The translations under genes were made by a program, and so were the position numbers. This document shows, in pieces, positions 10,839 to 21,856 of a DNA stretch of 64,000 nt (position 1 is its first letter; every line of letters begins with the position of its first letter). Below the pieces are notes generated by a model. The model was not told where the DNA came from, did no database searches, and worked only from the letters and a program-made list of their open reading frames with translations. The stretch spans positions 50,949,491-51,013,490 of the forward strand of contig OW799235.1 in assembly GCA_941918925.1 (NCBI GenBank), written 5' to 3'. This stretch comes from Phyto melanocephala. Taxonomy: Eukaryota > Arthropoda > Insecta > Diptera > Rhinophoridae.

Positions 10839-11801
10839 ATGGAACGCGCGGAGGTTTTAGGTTTGAGCGTAAGTGCCCTTAGGGCAAAATTAACAGAACT
10901 GGGACTGAGTACACAGGGGTTGAAGGAGGACCTGCAAACGAGACTGTTGACGAAGTATGGACTAGACTCGACGGACACCACCGGAAATGGGGAAGGGACA
11001 AATCGAGTCGTAGAGTGTGGTATTTACGCAAGCGACCCTCCTGAAACGGATGACGGGGAAGAGGCCGCCGATTTCAGTCCTCGCAAGAGTTTGTACACCC
11101 TTAAGGAGGTAGAGGACAGTTTGTCGCGTTTTTCGGGCACTGGCACACCTGACGTTGCTCAGTGGTTAGGGGAGCTAGAAGAAATGGGGGCTATTCTGAA
11201 GTGGTCAACGCTCCAATTGTACGTCTACGGAAAGCAACTGCTTGGAGGTGCCGCGAAGATTTTCATCAGATGCCAAAGAGGTATATGCGACTGGCGCTCG
11301 TTGAAGGCGGCTCTTAAGGATGAATTCGGTGAGCAGTTTTCGGCAGCGGAAGTTATCCGTCAGATCCGCGAGCGGCGGTTGACTAAAAACGAAACACTTA
11401 TAGAGTACCTATACAGCATCATGGAGATTGGCGCACAGATTAGTTTGGATGAAAAAAGTATAGTGGAGTACCTCATAGAGGGCATCCCGGACTCGAAACC
11501 GAATAAAACAGTACTGTACCACGCCGGAAATATAAGCGAGTTGAAAAAACAGATTAAGGTGTATGAGAAAATCCGGCCAGTGCTCCAGTCGTCATACAGG
11601 AGTAAGACGCCCATAGCCGTCACCAAAGCTAAAACCGGCGAAAACGATAAAAGGTGTTACAAATGCGGCGAAAGATCGCACATTGCAAGGGATTGTCCTC
11701 AGAAGCAGAATAAATGTTTTAGTTGCCAAAAATTTGGGCATCGCTCATTTGAGTGTCCCAGAAAAGTGTCGGAAGGAAGAGTTAAGGTCGAAGGCGATTA
11801 G
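10839..11801 (+). CDS. gag: Gag of element B with SAP domain and two zinc knuckles
   Basis: Structural protein forming virus-like particles in the cytoplasm. I choose the ATG at 10839 because the SAP-like motif (about residues 5-40: LSVSALRAKLTELGL then LKEDLQTRLL) starts here; an upstream in-frame ATG lies at 10809. A helical capsid-like region spans residues 90-250 (WLGELEEMGAILKW, EFGEQFSAAEVIRQI). Two intact CCHC knuckles follow (CYKCGERSHIARDC and CFSCQKFGHRSFEC, about 11659-11760). The frame ends at TAG 11799-11801, directly followed in frame by protease. Copy A has CAG at this codon, so TAG is either a point mutation or a readthrough codon. It is the most intact Gag of this family in the window (320 residues). 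Confidence 0.8.
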   Translation: MERAEVLGLSVSALRAKLTELGLSTQGLKEDLQTRLLTKYGLDSTDTTGNGEGTNRVVECGIYASDPPETDDGEEAADFSPRKSLYTLKEVEDSLSRFSGTGTPDVAQWLGELEEMGAILKWSTLQLYVYGKQLLGGAAKIFIRCQRGICDWRSLKAALKDEFGEQFSAAEVIRQIRERRLTKNETLIEYLYSIMEIGAQISLDEKSIVEYLIEGIPDSKPNKTVLYHAGNISELKKQIKVYEKIRPVLQSSYRSKTPIAVTKAKTGENDKRCYKCGERSHIARDCPQKQNKCFSCQKFGHRSFECPRKVSEGRVKVEGD

Positions 11802-12008
11802 GTGAACATGGTGCGTAAAGGGCCGGGGTTATTATTTAAGGACATTACTGTACGAGAAAAGACGCTATCTGCACTAGTAGACACGGGCTGCGACGTATGC
11901 ATCATGCGTTTCGATATGTTGTTCATCTTAGGGGAGGTAAACTTCGTACCTGAAAAGGTAAAACTGTTTGGTATTAGTAATAGTGCGATTGTAACTATGG
12001 GTCGATGA
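11802..12008 (+). pseudogene. Protease remnant of element B
   Basis: In frame with Gag after the TAG. Contains the retropepsin active-site motif LVDTGCD near 11875. The frame closes at TGA 12006-12008, as in copy A. A neighbouring frame then carries the expected continuation (VDEVVHIDDLAMEV...), so a one-base change broke the protease in the common ancestor. Non-functional. Confidence 0.7.
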
Positions 12009-12196
12009 AGTTGTCCATATTGACGATTTGGCGATGGAGGTTACGTTCTACGTAGTAGGAGAGCGAGATATAAATCACTCGATCATGTTGGGGAATAGTC
12101 TAAGTCTAAGACCGAAATGATCGTAGCAGGGGGGAAGTCACTTTTAAGAAGCCTGTTGATAGAAATCTCCTGTTAGAATCATTTTCGGGAATTTGT

Positions 12197-13765
12197 TTGA
12201 ATGTAGAAGAATACCAACCTGATATAGGAGTAAAACTTGAGCACTTAAACCATTCCATTAAGAGTGAAGTGTTCAAGGAAATTTCACAATATAGGCCCAA
12301 GGGTCGCGTAGAGTGCCCGGTGAAAATGAACATTGTATTGAAGAACGATATACCCGTTTTCCATCGTCCGCGACGGTTGCCCATTGCAGATCAGGTCATC
12401 GTAGACAAGCAGATTTCAGAATGGCTGGGAAGAAAATCGTGCAACCTAGTACGTCGGAGTACGCGTCGCCCATCGTTTTGGTTTCAAAAAAAGACGGTAC
12501 GAAAAGATTATGTTGTGACTACAGAAGACTAAACTAGAAAATTGTTCGTGATCACTTTCCCATGCCGTTGATTGATGAGGTGTTAGATAAGCTGCAAAAA
12601 GCGATGGTATATACGACACTTGACCTTAGAAATGGATTTTTTCATGTGCCGTTAGAGAAATCGTCGAGAAGATATACTGCCTTCGTGACACACAACGGAC
12701 AGTTCGAGTTTTTGTTTGCGCCGTTTGGGATAAGCAACTCACCAGCTGTGTTTACTCGTTTCATAGCAACGGTTTTTAAGGATCTAATACGGGATGGTAC
12801 AGCAATAGTATACATGGATGACATCATAATTCCCTCCAAGGATGTGACCGAAGGTTTGCAAAAGCTAGTAAAGGTACTAAGGACAGCGGCGTCAAGTGGC
12901 TTACGTATCAAGTGGGAGAAATGTCAGATTCTGCAAGAAACGGGGTTTTTTCGGCTACGTAATCCAATACGGCGCCATCAGACCATCAGAGGAGAAGACG
13001 AGAGCCGTTAAAGCATTTCCGGTGCCCGCGGATCGGAAAATGGTGCAGCGATTCCTGGGGCTGACGTCGTATTTTAGGCGGTTCGTTCAAGACTACGCCA
13101 TAATAGCCAAACCCCTATCCGATCTACTGAGACAGAACGTCCAGTTTCGAATTACTGACGAGGTGCTACTGGCGTGCCAACAATTGAAAGAAGCCCTTAC
13201 AAGCGCTCCGATTTTGAAGTTATACGACCCAAATGCAATCACGGAAGTACATACCGACGCGAGCAAATTCGGGTATGGTGCAGTGCTGTTACAGAAGAGT
13301 ATCGACGAGCAGGAATTGCGTCCGGTGCAGTACATGAGTCGTCGAACGAAGCCATATGAAGAGAAATACCACTCCTATGAACTGGAAGTGCTCGCAGTAG
13401 TAGAAGCTCTGCAAAAGTGGAGGGTTAACTTGCTCGGTATACCTTTTAAAATAGTGACAGATTGCAATGCGTTCAGGCTAACTATGAACAAAGACGATGT
13501 ACCCGCAAGAATATCTAGATGGGCGATGTTTCTGCAGGAATTCTCATACGAAATCGAGCATAGGCCTGGTAGCCGCATGAAGCACGTGGATGCCCTCAGC
13601 CGAATGGCTTGCCTTGTAGTAGAAAGTAGTCTGATTCACCGACTGAGGTGTACGCAGGAGAGCGACGAGTGCACCAAGGCCATCAGAGCGGTATTAGCCT
13701 ACGGAGAATATGAAGATTTTTATATGCAAAATGGGGTGCTGTATAAGGATCCAGCGAAGGACCTT
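12197..13765 (+). pseudogene. pol: Reverse transcriptase and RNase H of element B
   Basis: The RT fingers begin near 12360. The frame shifts at 12427-12430 (gctgggaag against gctggagg in copy A). The shared TAG in LN*KI is at 12535-12537. The palm has YMDDI near 12815. A further frameshift occurs at about 12943-12950 (ggggtttttt where copy A has ggtgtcttttc). The thumb GLTSYFRRFV and RNase H follow (HTDASKFGYG near 13255, TDCNAFRL near 13460, HVDALSR near 13580). The region after RNase H reads QNGVLYKDPAKDL and is cut at 13765 by the mdg1-like insertion. Family: mdg3-like Ty3/gypsy by motif similarity. Confidence 0.82.
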
Positions 13766-14452
13766 TATAGTATGTTTGGTAGGTATGGTTTATAAATATT
13801 CAAAACAATTACAAATCTATTAATATTGCTTTAGCATTGAATCGCGACTAATGCAATAGAAAGCCTTGGTTTGTAGAGCGAGGCTTTAAAACTCGGCAGA
13901 CGAGCAAATGTTGCCCCTTTTTTTTTGAGTTCAGTAAAAGAAGAATGAATTCTTGTGTCTAAGCTGAGACTGACCTTTATTTAAAAATTTTCTAACTTAT
14001 ATACTAATTTACAAATTATCTAAAAATTATCTGACACATCTTGCATTTCATTCATACATCCAAAATGCCCAATGTAACATGGTGTTCAACTTTTTGTTCA
14101 TGTTACAAAATGCATTTACTGATCGACTGACTAATCAGCACAGTCGTTATTTTTAAACAAATTGCATTTCTCCTATTTAAGGTATTTAAAAATATAAAAA
14201 GAAATTTGATTTGCTATTGTTACCCCTTAAGTACGGTCAAGTACCTAAAGCAATAAACTATAAGTGGAGCAAGTGAAAATACTCATGTTTCACTTCGCTG
14301 TAGATATTTTGGTATACGTATGAAGTGCAAGCATTTGTTTACCATATGTGTCATAATGTTTATGCGTCATTGATGTGGTTGTTTACAATCAATATTTTCT
14401 GTTACAAAAATATTGTGTAATGCTTTTGTGGAAATGAAAAAATAAGTGTACA
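13766..14452 (-). repeat. 3' LTR of mdg1-like element
   Basis: On the minus strand it starts TGTACACTTATTTTTTC and ends CATACTATA. The start is placed there because it follows the purine-rich CTTAAGGGTAAGGGTGTGG. Compared with the other LTR it carries an extra 4-base AATA near 14411. Confidence 0.8.
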
Positions 14453-14592
14453 CCACACCCTTACCCTTAAGATAAAATTTATGAGATTTTGAATTAATTT
14501 AAATCTGAATACAAATTAATAGTTTTTTTTTTTAAAAATTTTTTTTTTTTATATGGTTAATGCATATTATAAATAAGAATATATACTTATAT
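14453..14592 (-). promoter_or_regulatory. Polypurine tract and 3' untranslated region of mdg1-like element
   Basis: The minus strand reads AAGGGTAAGGGTGTGG immediately before the LTR, a plausible plus-strand primer tract. The rest is T/A runs. Confidence 0.55.
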
Positions 14593-16565
14593 CTACTTTA
14601 TTTCATGATTTTTTTTGCATAATTTTAATGAGTTATTATGGAATATTCGTTCTTTATTATTTATTTCTAGTATTGAATTACAATTTTGTCTTTCTAGTAT
14701 TCTATATGGGCCAATGTAGGGACTCTGATTTTTCTTTCTTCTTTCTAGTTTTACTAATACTAAGTCTCCTACATCAAATAAACTTTTTATAATTTTCTTA
14801 TCATATTCTAATTTTGATTTTTCCTTTGCTATATTTATCAAATTTTTTGCGTTATCTAATGCTCTCTTAATCCTAGTCCTAAGTTCATTAGCATAATTTT
14901 CTAAATCATAAACTTTAGTGTTAGTGCATAATGCGTCTGTGGGCAGAGTTGGTAATTTGCCAAAAATCAATTGGTATGGAGAATAATTGCTATTTACGTG
15001 AGGTGTGGTATTATACGCAAATGTATAATAAGGTATCCACTTGTCCCATTCTAAATCCTCAACAAAGTTTAACATATATTGATTTAATACTCTGTGATTT
15101 CTCTCTAGTGTTCCTATAGACTGATGATGATATGGTGCTGAGAATTTCTGGTCTATATTTAATAGTTTGCATACTTCATTCACCAATTCATTTTTGAATT
15201 CAGTGCCTCTATCTGATTTTAATACTTTAAAGCAACCATATTTTAAAATAAACTGTTCTACTAGAGTTTTAGCTATATTTTTCGCTTCTTTTGTTTGCAT
15301 AGGGTATGCTACAACATACTTTGTTAATTCGCATTGCATTGTTAGTATATATCTATAATTATTAGAAATTCTTAATGGTCCTACTGTATCTATTTCTATT
15401 ATTTCAAAACTAGTATTCGGGGTTTCGGTGATATTCATTTCCTTTCTAATATGTTTTGTTTGCTTATTTCTTAAACATTTATCGCAATTTACAACGTAAT
15501 CTCGTACCATTTTTCTCATATTTTTCCAAACATATCTTTGTTTGAGTCTTAGTACAGTCTTTCGAATGCCCAAGTGTCCTGATAATGGTGAGCTGTGGAA
15601 TTCTTCAATTAATTTGTTTTGTAATTTTTTATTTTTAATGTACTGCAAAGGTTTATATAAGATGATATTCAAGTTAATGCTTTTATATTTTTTAGATTTT
15701 ATCAATCTTTGGTATACCTCATCATAAATTCTTTTCATATATTCTACTGATATCAGTTTGAAAATTTCATCGTCGCTAGCTAATGCGAGATCTTTAATAT
15801 TCTGCTTATGCATATAGATTATCAGCTTCTCTAGAAACAAAGCGTATTTTGCAAGATCATCACTAATATTCATATGATAGCTATTATTTATACAGTCAAT
15901 GGTACCACTAAATTTATCATCATTGATGATTTTAAATTTCAATTTGTGCACATTTTTAATATCCTGTAGTGAAATACATTCCCATATGTTCGTATATTTT
16001 TGTTGTTGGGATATGTTTCTCTCATCTGTGTTGTTTTCAGTTGTTTTGCCCTTTGCGTCCATTCCACGCGTAATTGCTAAAATTTTTGTTGGTTTGGAAT
16101 AATCGTCTTCTATTGGAATCATGTTTTTTAGTATATCAGAGTCTATCTTAATTCTAGATAAAGCATCAGCATTTGTATTAATTTTTCCTTTTTTGTATAC
16201 AATTTCAAAGTCATAATCTGATAAATCAATCCGTACTCTAGTTAATTTAGAAGAGGGGTTTTTATGAGTAAAAAGTGAAACAAGAGGTCTGTGGTCAGTT
16301 ACTACTATAAATCTTCTACCATATAAATATGGTCTAAAGTATTCAATGCCCCAATGTATAGCAAGTAATTCTTTTTCTATCACAGGTTTATTAATTTCGT
16401 GTCTATTCAAAGTTCTGCTAGCATAGGTTATTGGCAAATCTGTTCCTTTTTCTCCCTGTGATAAGATTGCACCTAAAGCATAATTTGAAGCATCTGTTGT
16501 TAGAATGAAAGGTTTTTCAAAATCCGGATATTGTAATATCGGTGAACTAGTTAATTTTTCTCTTA
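14593..16565 (-). CDS. pol: RNase H and integrase of mdg1-like element
   Basis: C-terminal Pol, open for about 650 codons, joined in the ancestor to the RT at 21857-23515. RNase H: TTDASNYALGAIL near 16490, then VIEKELLAIHWGIEYF, and VTDHRPLVSLFTHKN near 16290. A spacer of about 150 residues follows. The integrase has a zinc finger (HLGIRKT...CDKC near 15500-15590), a catalytic core with Asp in EIDTVGPL, Asp in KSDRGTEF and Glu in GTLERNHR, and a C-terminal DLVLVKLERR...YIGPYRILE module (GPY/F-like). All three integrase acidic residues are present and the frame is uninterrupted, so this half of Pol looks intact. The nested element separates it from RT, so the element cannot make Pol. Confidence 0.85.
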
Positions 16566-16569
16566 ATAT
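16566..16569. repeat. Target-site duplication ATAT (left)
   Basis: ATAT precedes the LTR at 16570 and recurs at 21857-21860. Joining the two sides restores the RT/RNase H reading frame of the host element. Confidence 0.75.
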
Positions 16570-16733
16570 TAAAACAAACACGAAAACTAGTTTTTCAAAT
16601 AAATGTATTTAATGCTGCTCGTTTGACAACTAACTTAAGACTGACTATTTTAAAAGGAAACAAAAGTAATAAATTCATGTATATGTAAAAAGAGAGTTTA
16701 AGAATTAAAACTAAAAAATTATGAAGGTTTACA
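16570..16733 (-). repeat. 3' LTR of nested SAP-Gag element
   Basis: Minus strand begins TGTAAACCTTC and ends in TTTTA. Nearly identical to 21693-21856. Confidence 0.88.
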
Positions 16734-16749
16734 ACTCGGTCTTTCCTGA

Positions 16750-18219
16750 CTACTCAGCGTCCTCGCTGATGTAATCTACATCGTCTTCGTCATCTGAGGG
16801 TGGTAAGGTACACCAGGGCTTAAGTCCATCTGAGGCGTATATGGAACAGTAGTGTCGCTGCTTTCGGCTCGTTCCGGGTAAGTCTTCAACCACGTACTGG
16901 TCATTGTCTAGAACTTTTGATATCTGAAACGGACCCTTGAAGCGAGGCTCTAATTTTCGTGACATACCAGTACTCGGAGCTTCGTTTCCTACTAGAACTA
17001 AATCCCCAACTGAATACTGTCGGGGTGATGTGTGAGCACTATCAAATACTTTTTTTGCCTTTTCACGATACCTGGCAATCTTTTCGGCTGCATTCATACG
17101 CTTTTCTTGAAGCTTCGTTAAGCGATCTACGGATGTGTCGGTTCGGACTTCGTCGTGCAATATTGTAACCAACTTGTTACCCACTGCATCACGTAAACGG
17201 AACCCATATAAGAGCTCATTTAGAGAACAGCCTGTTGTTGAGTTCTTCAGATCGTTAATCGCCCACTGAATTTTCCGCAGCTCTTCATCCCAATGGCGAT
17301 CGTTTTGTGTTGACGGTAGAAGCATTGACAAGATGGTACGATTCATTCGTTCAACTTGACCGTTTGCTCTTGGTGTACGAACTGCATTTAAAATATGTTT
17401 GATCGAAAATTCGTCACAGTATTTTTGACAATCTTTCGAAGTAAATGCAGTTCCACGGTCACTAACTATACGTTCTGGCATTCCGACAAAACTGGATACT
17501 TCGTCCAAAACCTTTTTGACGTACTTAGTTGCCGTACTTGGAACTGCCCTGATGATAGTGAACTTGGTAAACGCATCTATTAAAACATAAATATGTTCGT
17601 TGCGTTTGCTAGACTTAGGAAACGGTCCTAAATGATCGACATGTACAGTCCTTAATGGCACCGGGTCTACATCGCTATAGTGGTATTCTCCTTCTTTTGC
17701 ACCCGCAGGCTGTTTGTTGTACGAACATTGCAAACAAGATTTGACAAGTTACTTTACGAAATTTCGCATTCGCGGAAACCACATTAATTGTTGTATTTTT
17801 TCGATAGTTCTGTCAGCGCTTAAGTGTCCATACTTTGTGTGTACATCTTCTGTTACTCTGAAGCGAAGCGATTTTGGAACCACCCATAATTTATTCTCAT
17901 TGTGGGTCTTGTATAAACGGCCTTGGTCTAACACAAACGATTTTGCCATCTCTTTATCCTTCGCAATGAGCTTGCTCGTTATCTCTTGTATCCGACAATC
18001 TTGAAGCTGCATGCTTACTAGCCAATCTCCTATATCAATATTTGCCTTATCAACCCGCAATGTTGCCGGCTTAATTTCTTGTGGTTCCTCGTTCGGCTTA
18101 CGGCTTAGGGCATCCACATGGCTCATTTGCGTTTCTGACCGGTGTTCGACATGAATGTCAAAATCCTGGATACGGAGCCACCAGCGGGCAATTCGAGGTA
18201 TTAAATCGCGTTTACTCAT
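16750..18219 (-). pseudogene. pol: RNase H C-terminus and integrase of nested SAP-Gag element
   Basis: Continues the Gag-Pol frame from 18216 after a frameshift. RNase H end: MSKRDLIPRIARWWLRIQDF and HVDALSRK. The integrase zinc finger (HTKYGHLSADRT) is interrupted by an in-frame TAA just before LVKSCLQCSY (about 17745). The core keeps Asp in VDHLGPF, Asp in VSDRGTAFTS and Glu in NGQVERMNR. The C-terminal module has RFKGPFQISKVL near 16920, and the tail is acidic. The stop is the only interruption in integrase. Homologous to the integrase of the element at 52973-58487. Confidence 0.83.
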
Positions 18220-20933
18220 TGCGGTTTTAACGGCGCTACAATCCGTGACAACATTAATGGATTAATGGATTTTCCATGGATGTAATATTTAAAACGTTCC
18301 AGCCCTTCAACAACCGCAAGAGTTTCCAACTCATAGAAATGGAAATGTTTTTCCGTTGGACTAGTGGATCGACTGTAATAAGCAACTGGCTTCCACTCCC
18401 CGTTAACATTCTGCATTAGTACAGCTGCAATTCCAATGGAGCTTGCATCTGTATGCAATTGATGTTGAGCATTTACGTCATACGATGTCAAAACTGGTTC
18501 CGTTATCATGGCATTTTTCAATTCTTGAAATGCTGTCTGCTGGACCTCCTCCCATTTAAAAATCTCATCTTTACGTAGCAGCTTCCGCAACGGCTCAGAA
18601 ATTACTGCATATCCTGGAACAAATTTCCGGAAATAGCCGCTTAACCCCAGAAACCGGCAAATATCTGAAATATTCTCAGGGGTTTTAAAATTAATTATCG
18701 CACTCGTCTTCGCTACGCCGGGTCTTAGTCCATCTTGAGTTAACTGATGCCCGAGAAACGGTATGCTGCGTCTGAAAAAATCGCATTTTCGAGGGTTTAA
18801 GGTTAACCCAAATTCTCTTAACGCCATAAACACTCGTTCTAACTTTTGCAGCATCTCAACTTCAGATTCCGCTCCAACAAGTATATCGTCCATGTAGTGG
18901 ATCATATCTTCACGGTTCACACTGTCTCTTAATTTCGCCATCAGACGTTGGAAGGCCACAGGGGCGTTTCTAAGCCCGAAAGGCATCCTCTTGAACTCGT
19001 ATATCCCGTCGGTTGTGACAAATGCTGTGTATTTTCGGCTTTGAGGTTCGATAGGTATCTGGTAGTATCCGCTGTTTAAATCCAATGTCGAAAATATTTT
19101 ATACTGCATTGCTTCCTGCAATCTCTCCTCTATATTAGGCATTGGATAAACCTGCTTACTCATATGACGGTTTAACATTCGGTAATCGACACAAAATCGC
19201 TCAGTTCCATCCTTTTTCTTCACGAGCACTATTGGACTGGCGTATTCTGACTCTGATGCTGCTATTATATCATTATTCATTAGGTCTTCTATCATTTCGT
19301 TAACTATTTTCCTTCTAGGTCCCGGGATTTGGTAAGGGGCCTGCGCGATGGGTTGATTAATATCTAAGTCTATTTTAAGCTCTACCTTGTTCGTTTTACC
19401 GATCTGACTTAAATCGACAGCAAACACGTCCTTAAAACAGGTAATCAACCCCACCAAGGCTGACTTTGTTTCTACTTCCACGTCACCAAATACAACATCG
19501 AATGGCAGATTTTCCGAGCTTTCATTATCGGTTTCAAATCGAAAGTAACCATCCCCTACTACCCCTCTTACCTTTTTGCCAACAAAAACACTTTGCCCAA
19601 GAAGGACGTCAGCATCTAAAAGATCGTCATCTGCAACATAAAATATCGTTTCAAACTTTACGTTATCAACTTCCAACATGGCCTTAATGAACTGGTTGAG
19701 TGTACGCCGTCCACCGCAAATTCCTTTGATCGTCATTGCACAAGGATATGATTCGAATAAAGTTTTGCTTACAGCGGTTTTCCGAATCATGTTACATTGA
19801 CTACCGGTATCAACAAACGCTACGAGCTCTACGTCATTTAATCGTATCTTGCGAATAAATATATCGTCATGCGTCTCGACACTACGAATATTTTGAGTTT
19901 GTCTGCCGCAGTTTTGTGGTTCGTTCCGCCGGTGAACTTTCTGACAATCAACGCAGCGCGGATGTCGCTGAGGTTGTGGACAGTTCGACGCAAAATGCCC
20001 ATCCTCAAAACAGTTATAACACTTATTGTTTTTCTTAACCGTTTCAGCCGTTTCCGATTTTATCTTACTCACTTCAGGGTCACCTTTTAAACCGTAGGGT
20101 GAAGGCCCACTGCCTTTCGATGGCATATTACGTAAATATTCCGAGAACGTTTCTCGCATTTCGCGCAATGACGTGAATCGAATTGCTGCTGTTGCCGCTT
20201 GAAGATCTCTGTGTTTCAACCCGTCGCGAGTATACTTTATTATTGCTTGATCGCTTAAACCAAACTTTCGTGCCAGAGCAGAAATTCTGAAGCAGTAATC
20301 TATGATCTCCTCGTTGTACTCTCTCTGAGTATTACATAACTTCTTATGAACTTCCGCTTCATTTAGTCGAACTCCGAATTCTTCGACAAGCTTTGCTGAT
20401 AACTCCTGCCAGTTCGAATACATCTGTACTGAGCCGTCGAGCCATAACTTAGCTGACCCTTTCAATTTACTGTACACTGCCAATAATAAACTCTTTTCCT
20501 CCCAGCGATAAGCACACATAGCGGTATTAACCCTATTCACGAATTGTTCGGCAGATAACGACCTATCATCAGTTGGATTAAACTCCGGAATCGTCTCAGC
20601 TATTTCCTTAACAGAATAAGAGCTACGAACTGTTGATTCAGGAAAATCGGGCGAAGAAACATTTTCCCTACGAGGCACAGTTACTGAAACTCTTGGCTGT
20701 GAAGGCTCACTAACGCTGCGACTTATTGTCGACATTAACTGTTGCATCATATTACGAAGCTCGTCTATTTGATTTTGAACGTTTGTTTCGGGAACATCTG
20801 TATCAACTTCCTCAGATCCCGTATTTTCGATTAATCGCTGTATCAACTCATTTTTATTACCCGTACTCGGCAAGTTTCGATCGCGTAGTAATTGCTTTAA
20901 CTGATCTACTTTTAATTCCGACGCTTTAACCAT
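18216..20933 (-). CDS. gag-pol: Gag-Pol: SAP-Gag, protease, RT, RNase H
   Basis: 905 codons open from ATG 20933. Residues 1-40 are a SAP-like motif (ELKVDQLKQLLRDRNLPSTG...ELIQRLIEN). Capsid-like helices follow (residues 110-270). There is a CCHC knuckle CYNCFEDGHFASNC, then a second, shorter Cys/His motif (CVDCQKVHRRNEPQNC). Protease FVDTGSQCNMI near residue 375. RT: EYASPIVLVKKKDGT, then catalytic HYMDDILVG near 18895, then FLGLSGYFRKFVPGY. RNase H: HTDASSIGIAAVL near 18450. The frame is lost near 18250 at a tandem 8-base duplication (attaatgg twice), which shifts reading in the segment GKSIN. Gag and Pol form one frame, so no frameshift signal is needed. Confidence 0.88.
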   Translation of the reverse strand: MVKASELKVDQLKQLLRDRNLPSTGNKNELIQRLIENTGSEEVDTDVPETNVQNQIDELRNMMQQLMSTISRSVSEPSQPRVSVTVPRRENVSSPDFPESTVRSSYSVKEIAETIPEFNPTDDRSLSAEQFVNRVNTAMCAYRWEEKSLLLAVYSKLKGSAKLWLDGSVQMYSNWQELSAKLVEEFGVRLNEAEVHKKLCNTQREYNEEIIDYCFRISALARKFGLSDQAIIKYTRDGLKHRDLQAATAAIRFTSLREMRETFSEYLRNMPSKGSGPSPYGLKGDPEVSKIKSETAETVKKNNKCYNCFEDGHFASNCPQPQRHPRCVDCQKVHRRNEPQNCGRQTQNIRSVETHDDIFIRKIRLNDVELVAFVDTGSQCNMIRKTAVSKTLFESYPCAMTIKGICGGRRTLNQFIKAMLEVDNVKFETIFYVADDDLLDADVLLGQSVFVGKKVRGVVGDGYFRFETDNESSENLPFDVVFGDVEVETKSALVGLITCFKDVFAVDLSQIGKTNKVELKIDLDINQPIAQAPYQIPGPRRKIVNEMIEDLMNNDIIAASESEYASPIVLVKKKDGTERFCVDYRMLNRHMSKQVYPMPNIEERLQEAMQYKIFSTLDLNSGYYQIPIEPQSRKYTAFVTTDGIYEFKRMPFGLRNAPVAFQRLMAKLRDSVNREDMIHYMDDILVGAESEVEMLQKLERVFMALREFGLTLNPRKCDFFRRSIPFLGHQLTQDGLRPGVAKTSAIINFKTPENISDICRFLGLSGYFRKFVPGYAVISEPLRKLLRKDEIFKWEEVQQTAFQELKNAMITEPVLTSYDVNAQHQLHTDASSIGIAAVLMQNVNGEWKPVAYYSRSTSPTEKHFHFYELETLAVVEGLERFKYYIHGKSINPLMLSRIVAPLKPQ

Positions 20934-21680
20934 CTTGTTTCCGTTATCTTATTTTAATTTTAGTCTTTAAATGTCCACAACTATTACCCGTTCAGTTGTA
21001 CGTTTCTATTTTTTTTTTCTTTTCTTTTACGTTTTAAATCATTTATATTCATCGAATGATCACTTTATGTACTTAACGCGACACTGTTTTATTGTTTTAC
21101 ACATCACTGTCTTTTATTTTCAAACGATATTGCAACTATTTACCGTTCAATTGCTTTAGATTCTTACCCTCGTCACTGCTTATTTAACTTGTAACTGTGC
21201 TAACAACTATTAAAGGTTCAGTTGTTAATTCTTTTAAATCTCTATTGTCTTCGTCTTTTCATATATATGTACATATGTATACACATTTGTATTGTCTAGT
21301 AGACAATGTCTACCAGTGTTTTCAAATTTTATTTACGTTTACTTTATTCCAAACACTAACAACAACAGCGTCAATATATTCTCATACTTTTGCAAACACT
21401 TGTCCTCTGCCTAAAACTCTGACTGCGAAATTATTGTATGCTAGCTACGCCGGCGTATACTATTGCTTTTATTTATTTATTTACACAACTTGATACATAG
21501 CAACTGCGCTGACGCACTTCACTTAATACTCTTGTCTTGTTTTTTTTTTTCTATGTGGCGACAGTTTTTTTTTCTTCTATTTACTTATATGTATGTAAGT
21601 ATTACGGTTGCTTGTTTCTCTTTTTGTCACACGCGTACAAACAAATATATATGTAATTATTTCTGCGCAAGTTTTTTATT
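20934..21680 (-). other. Untranslated leader of nested SAP-Gag element
   Basis: About 750 bp between PBS and Gag ATG, A-rich on the minus strand, with many short out-of-frame starts. No coding signal seen. Confidence 0.6.
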
Positions 21681-21692
21681 CCACTTCTGAAC
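21681..21692 (-). promoter_or_regulatory. Primer binding site, tRNA-Leu-like
   Basis: Minus strand GTTCAGAAGTGG follows the LTR end TTTTA with no spacer. The same site follows the LTR of the element at 52973-58487. It resembles the tRNA-Leu complement used by mdg3/micropia elements, without the TGG start; primer identity is inference. Confidence 0.45.
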
Positions 21693-21856
21693 TAAAACAT
21701 ACACGAAAACTAGTTTTTCAAATAAATGTATTTAATGCTGCTCGTTTGACAACTAACTTAAGACTGACTATTTTAAAAGGAAACAAAAGTAATAAATTCA
21801 TGTATATGTAAAAAGAGAGTTTAAGAATTAAAACTAAAAAATTATGAAGGTTTACA
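21693..21856 (-). repeat. 5' LTR of nested SAP-Gag element
   Basis: Pair of 16570-16733. Followed on the plus side by the ATAT duplication at 21857-21860. Confidence 0.88.

Larger units (their letters stand above)
16570..21856 (-). mobile_element. SAP-Gag mdg3-like Ty3/gypsy element nested in the mdg1-like pol
   Basis: 164-bp LTRs at 16570-16733 and 21693-21856 differ at a single base that I can see (taaaacaaac against taaaacatac). ATAT target duplication. Minus-strand order: LTR, PBS at 21681-21692, leader, fused Gag-Pol, polypurine tract (rich in GGAAAGACCGAG), LTR. Length 5287 bp, a full element. Low LTR divergence makes it one of the youngest insertions here. Two lesions in Pol are described below. 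Confidence 0.9.
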
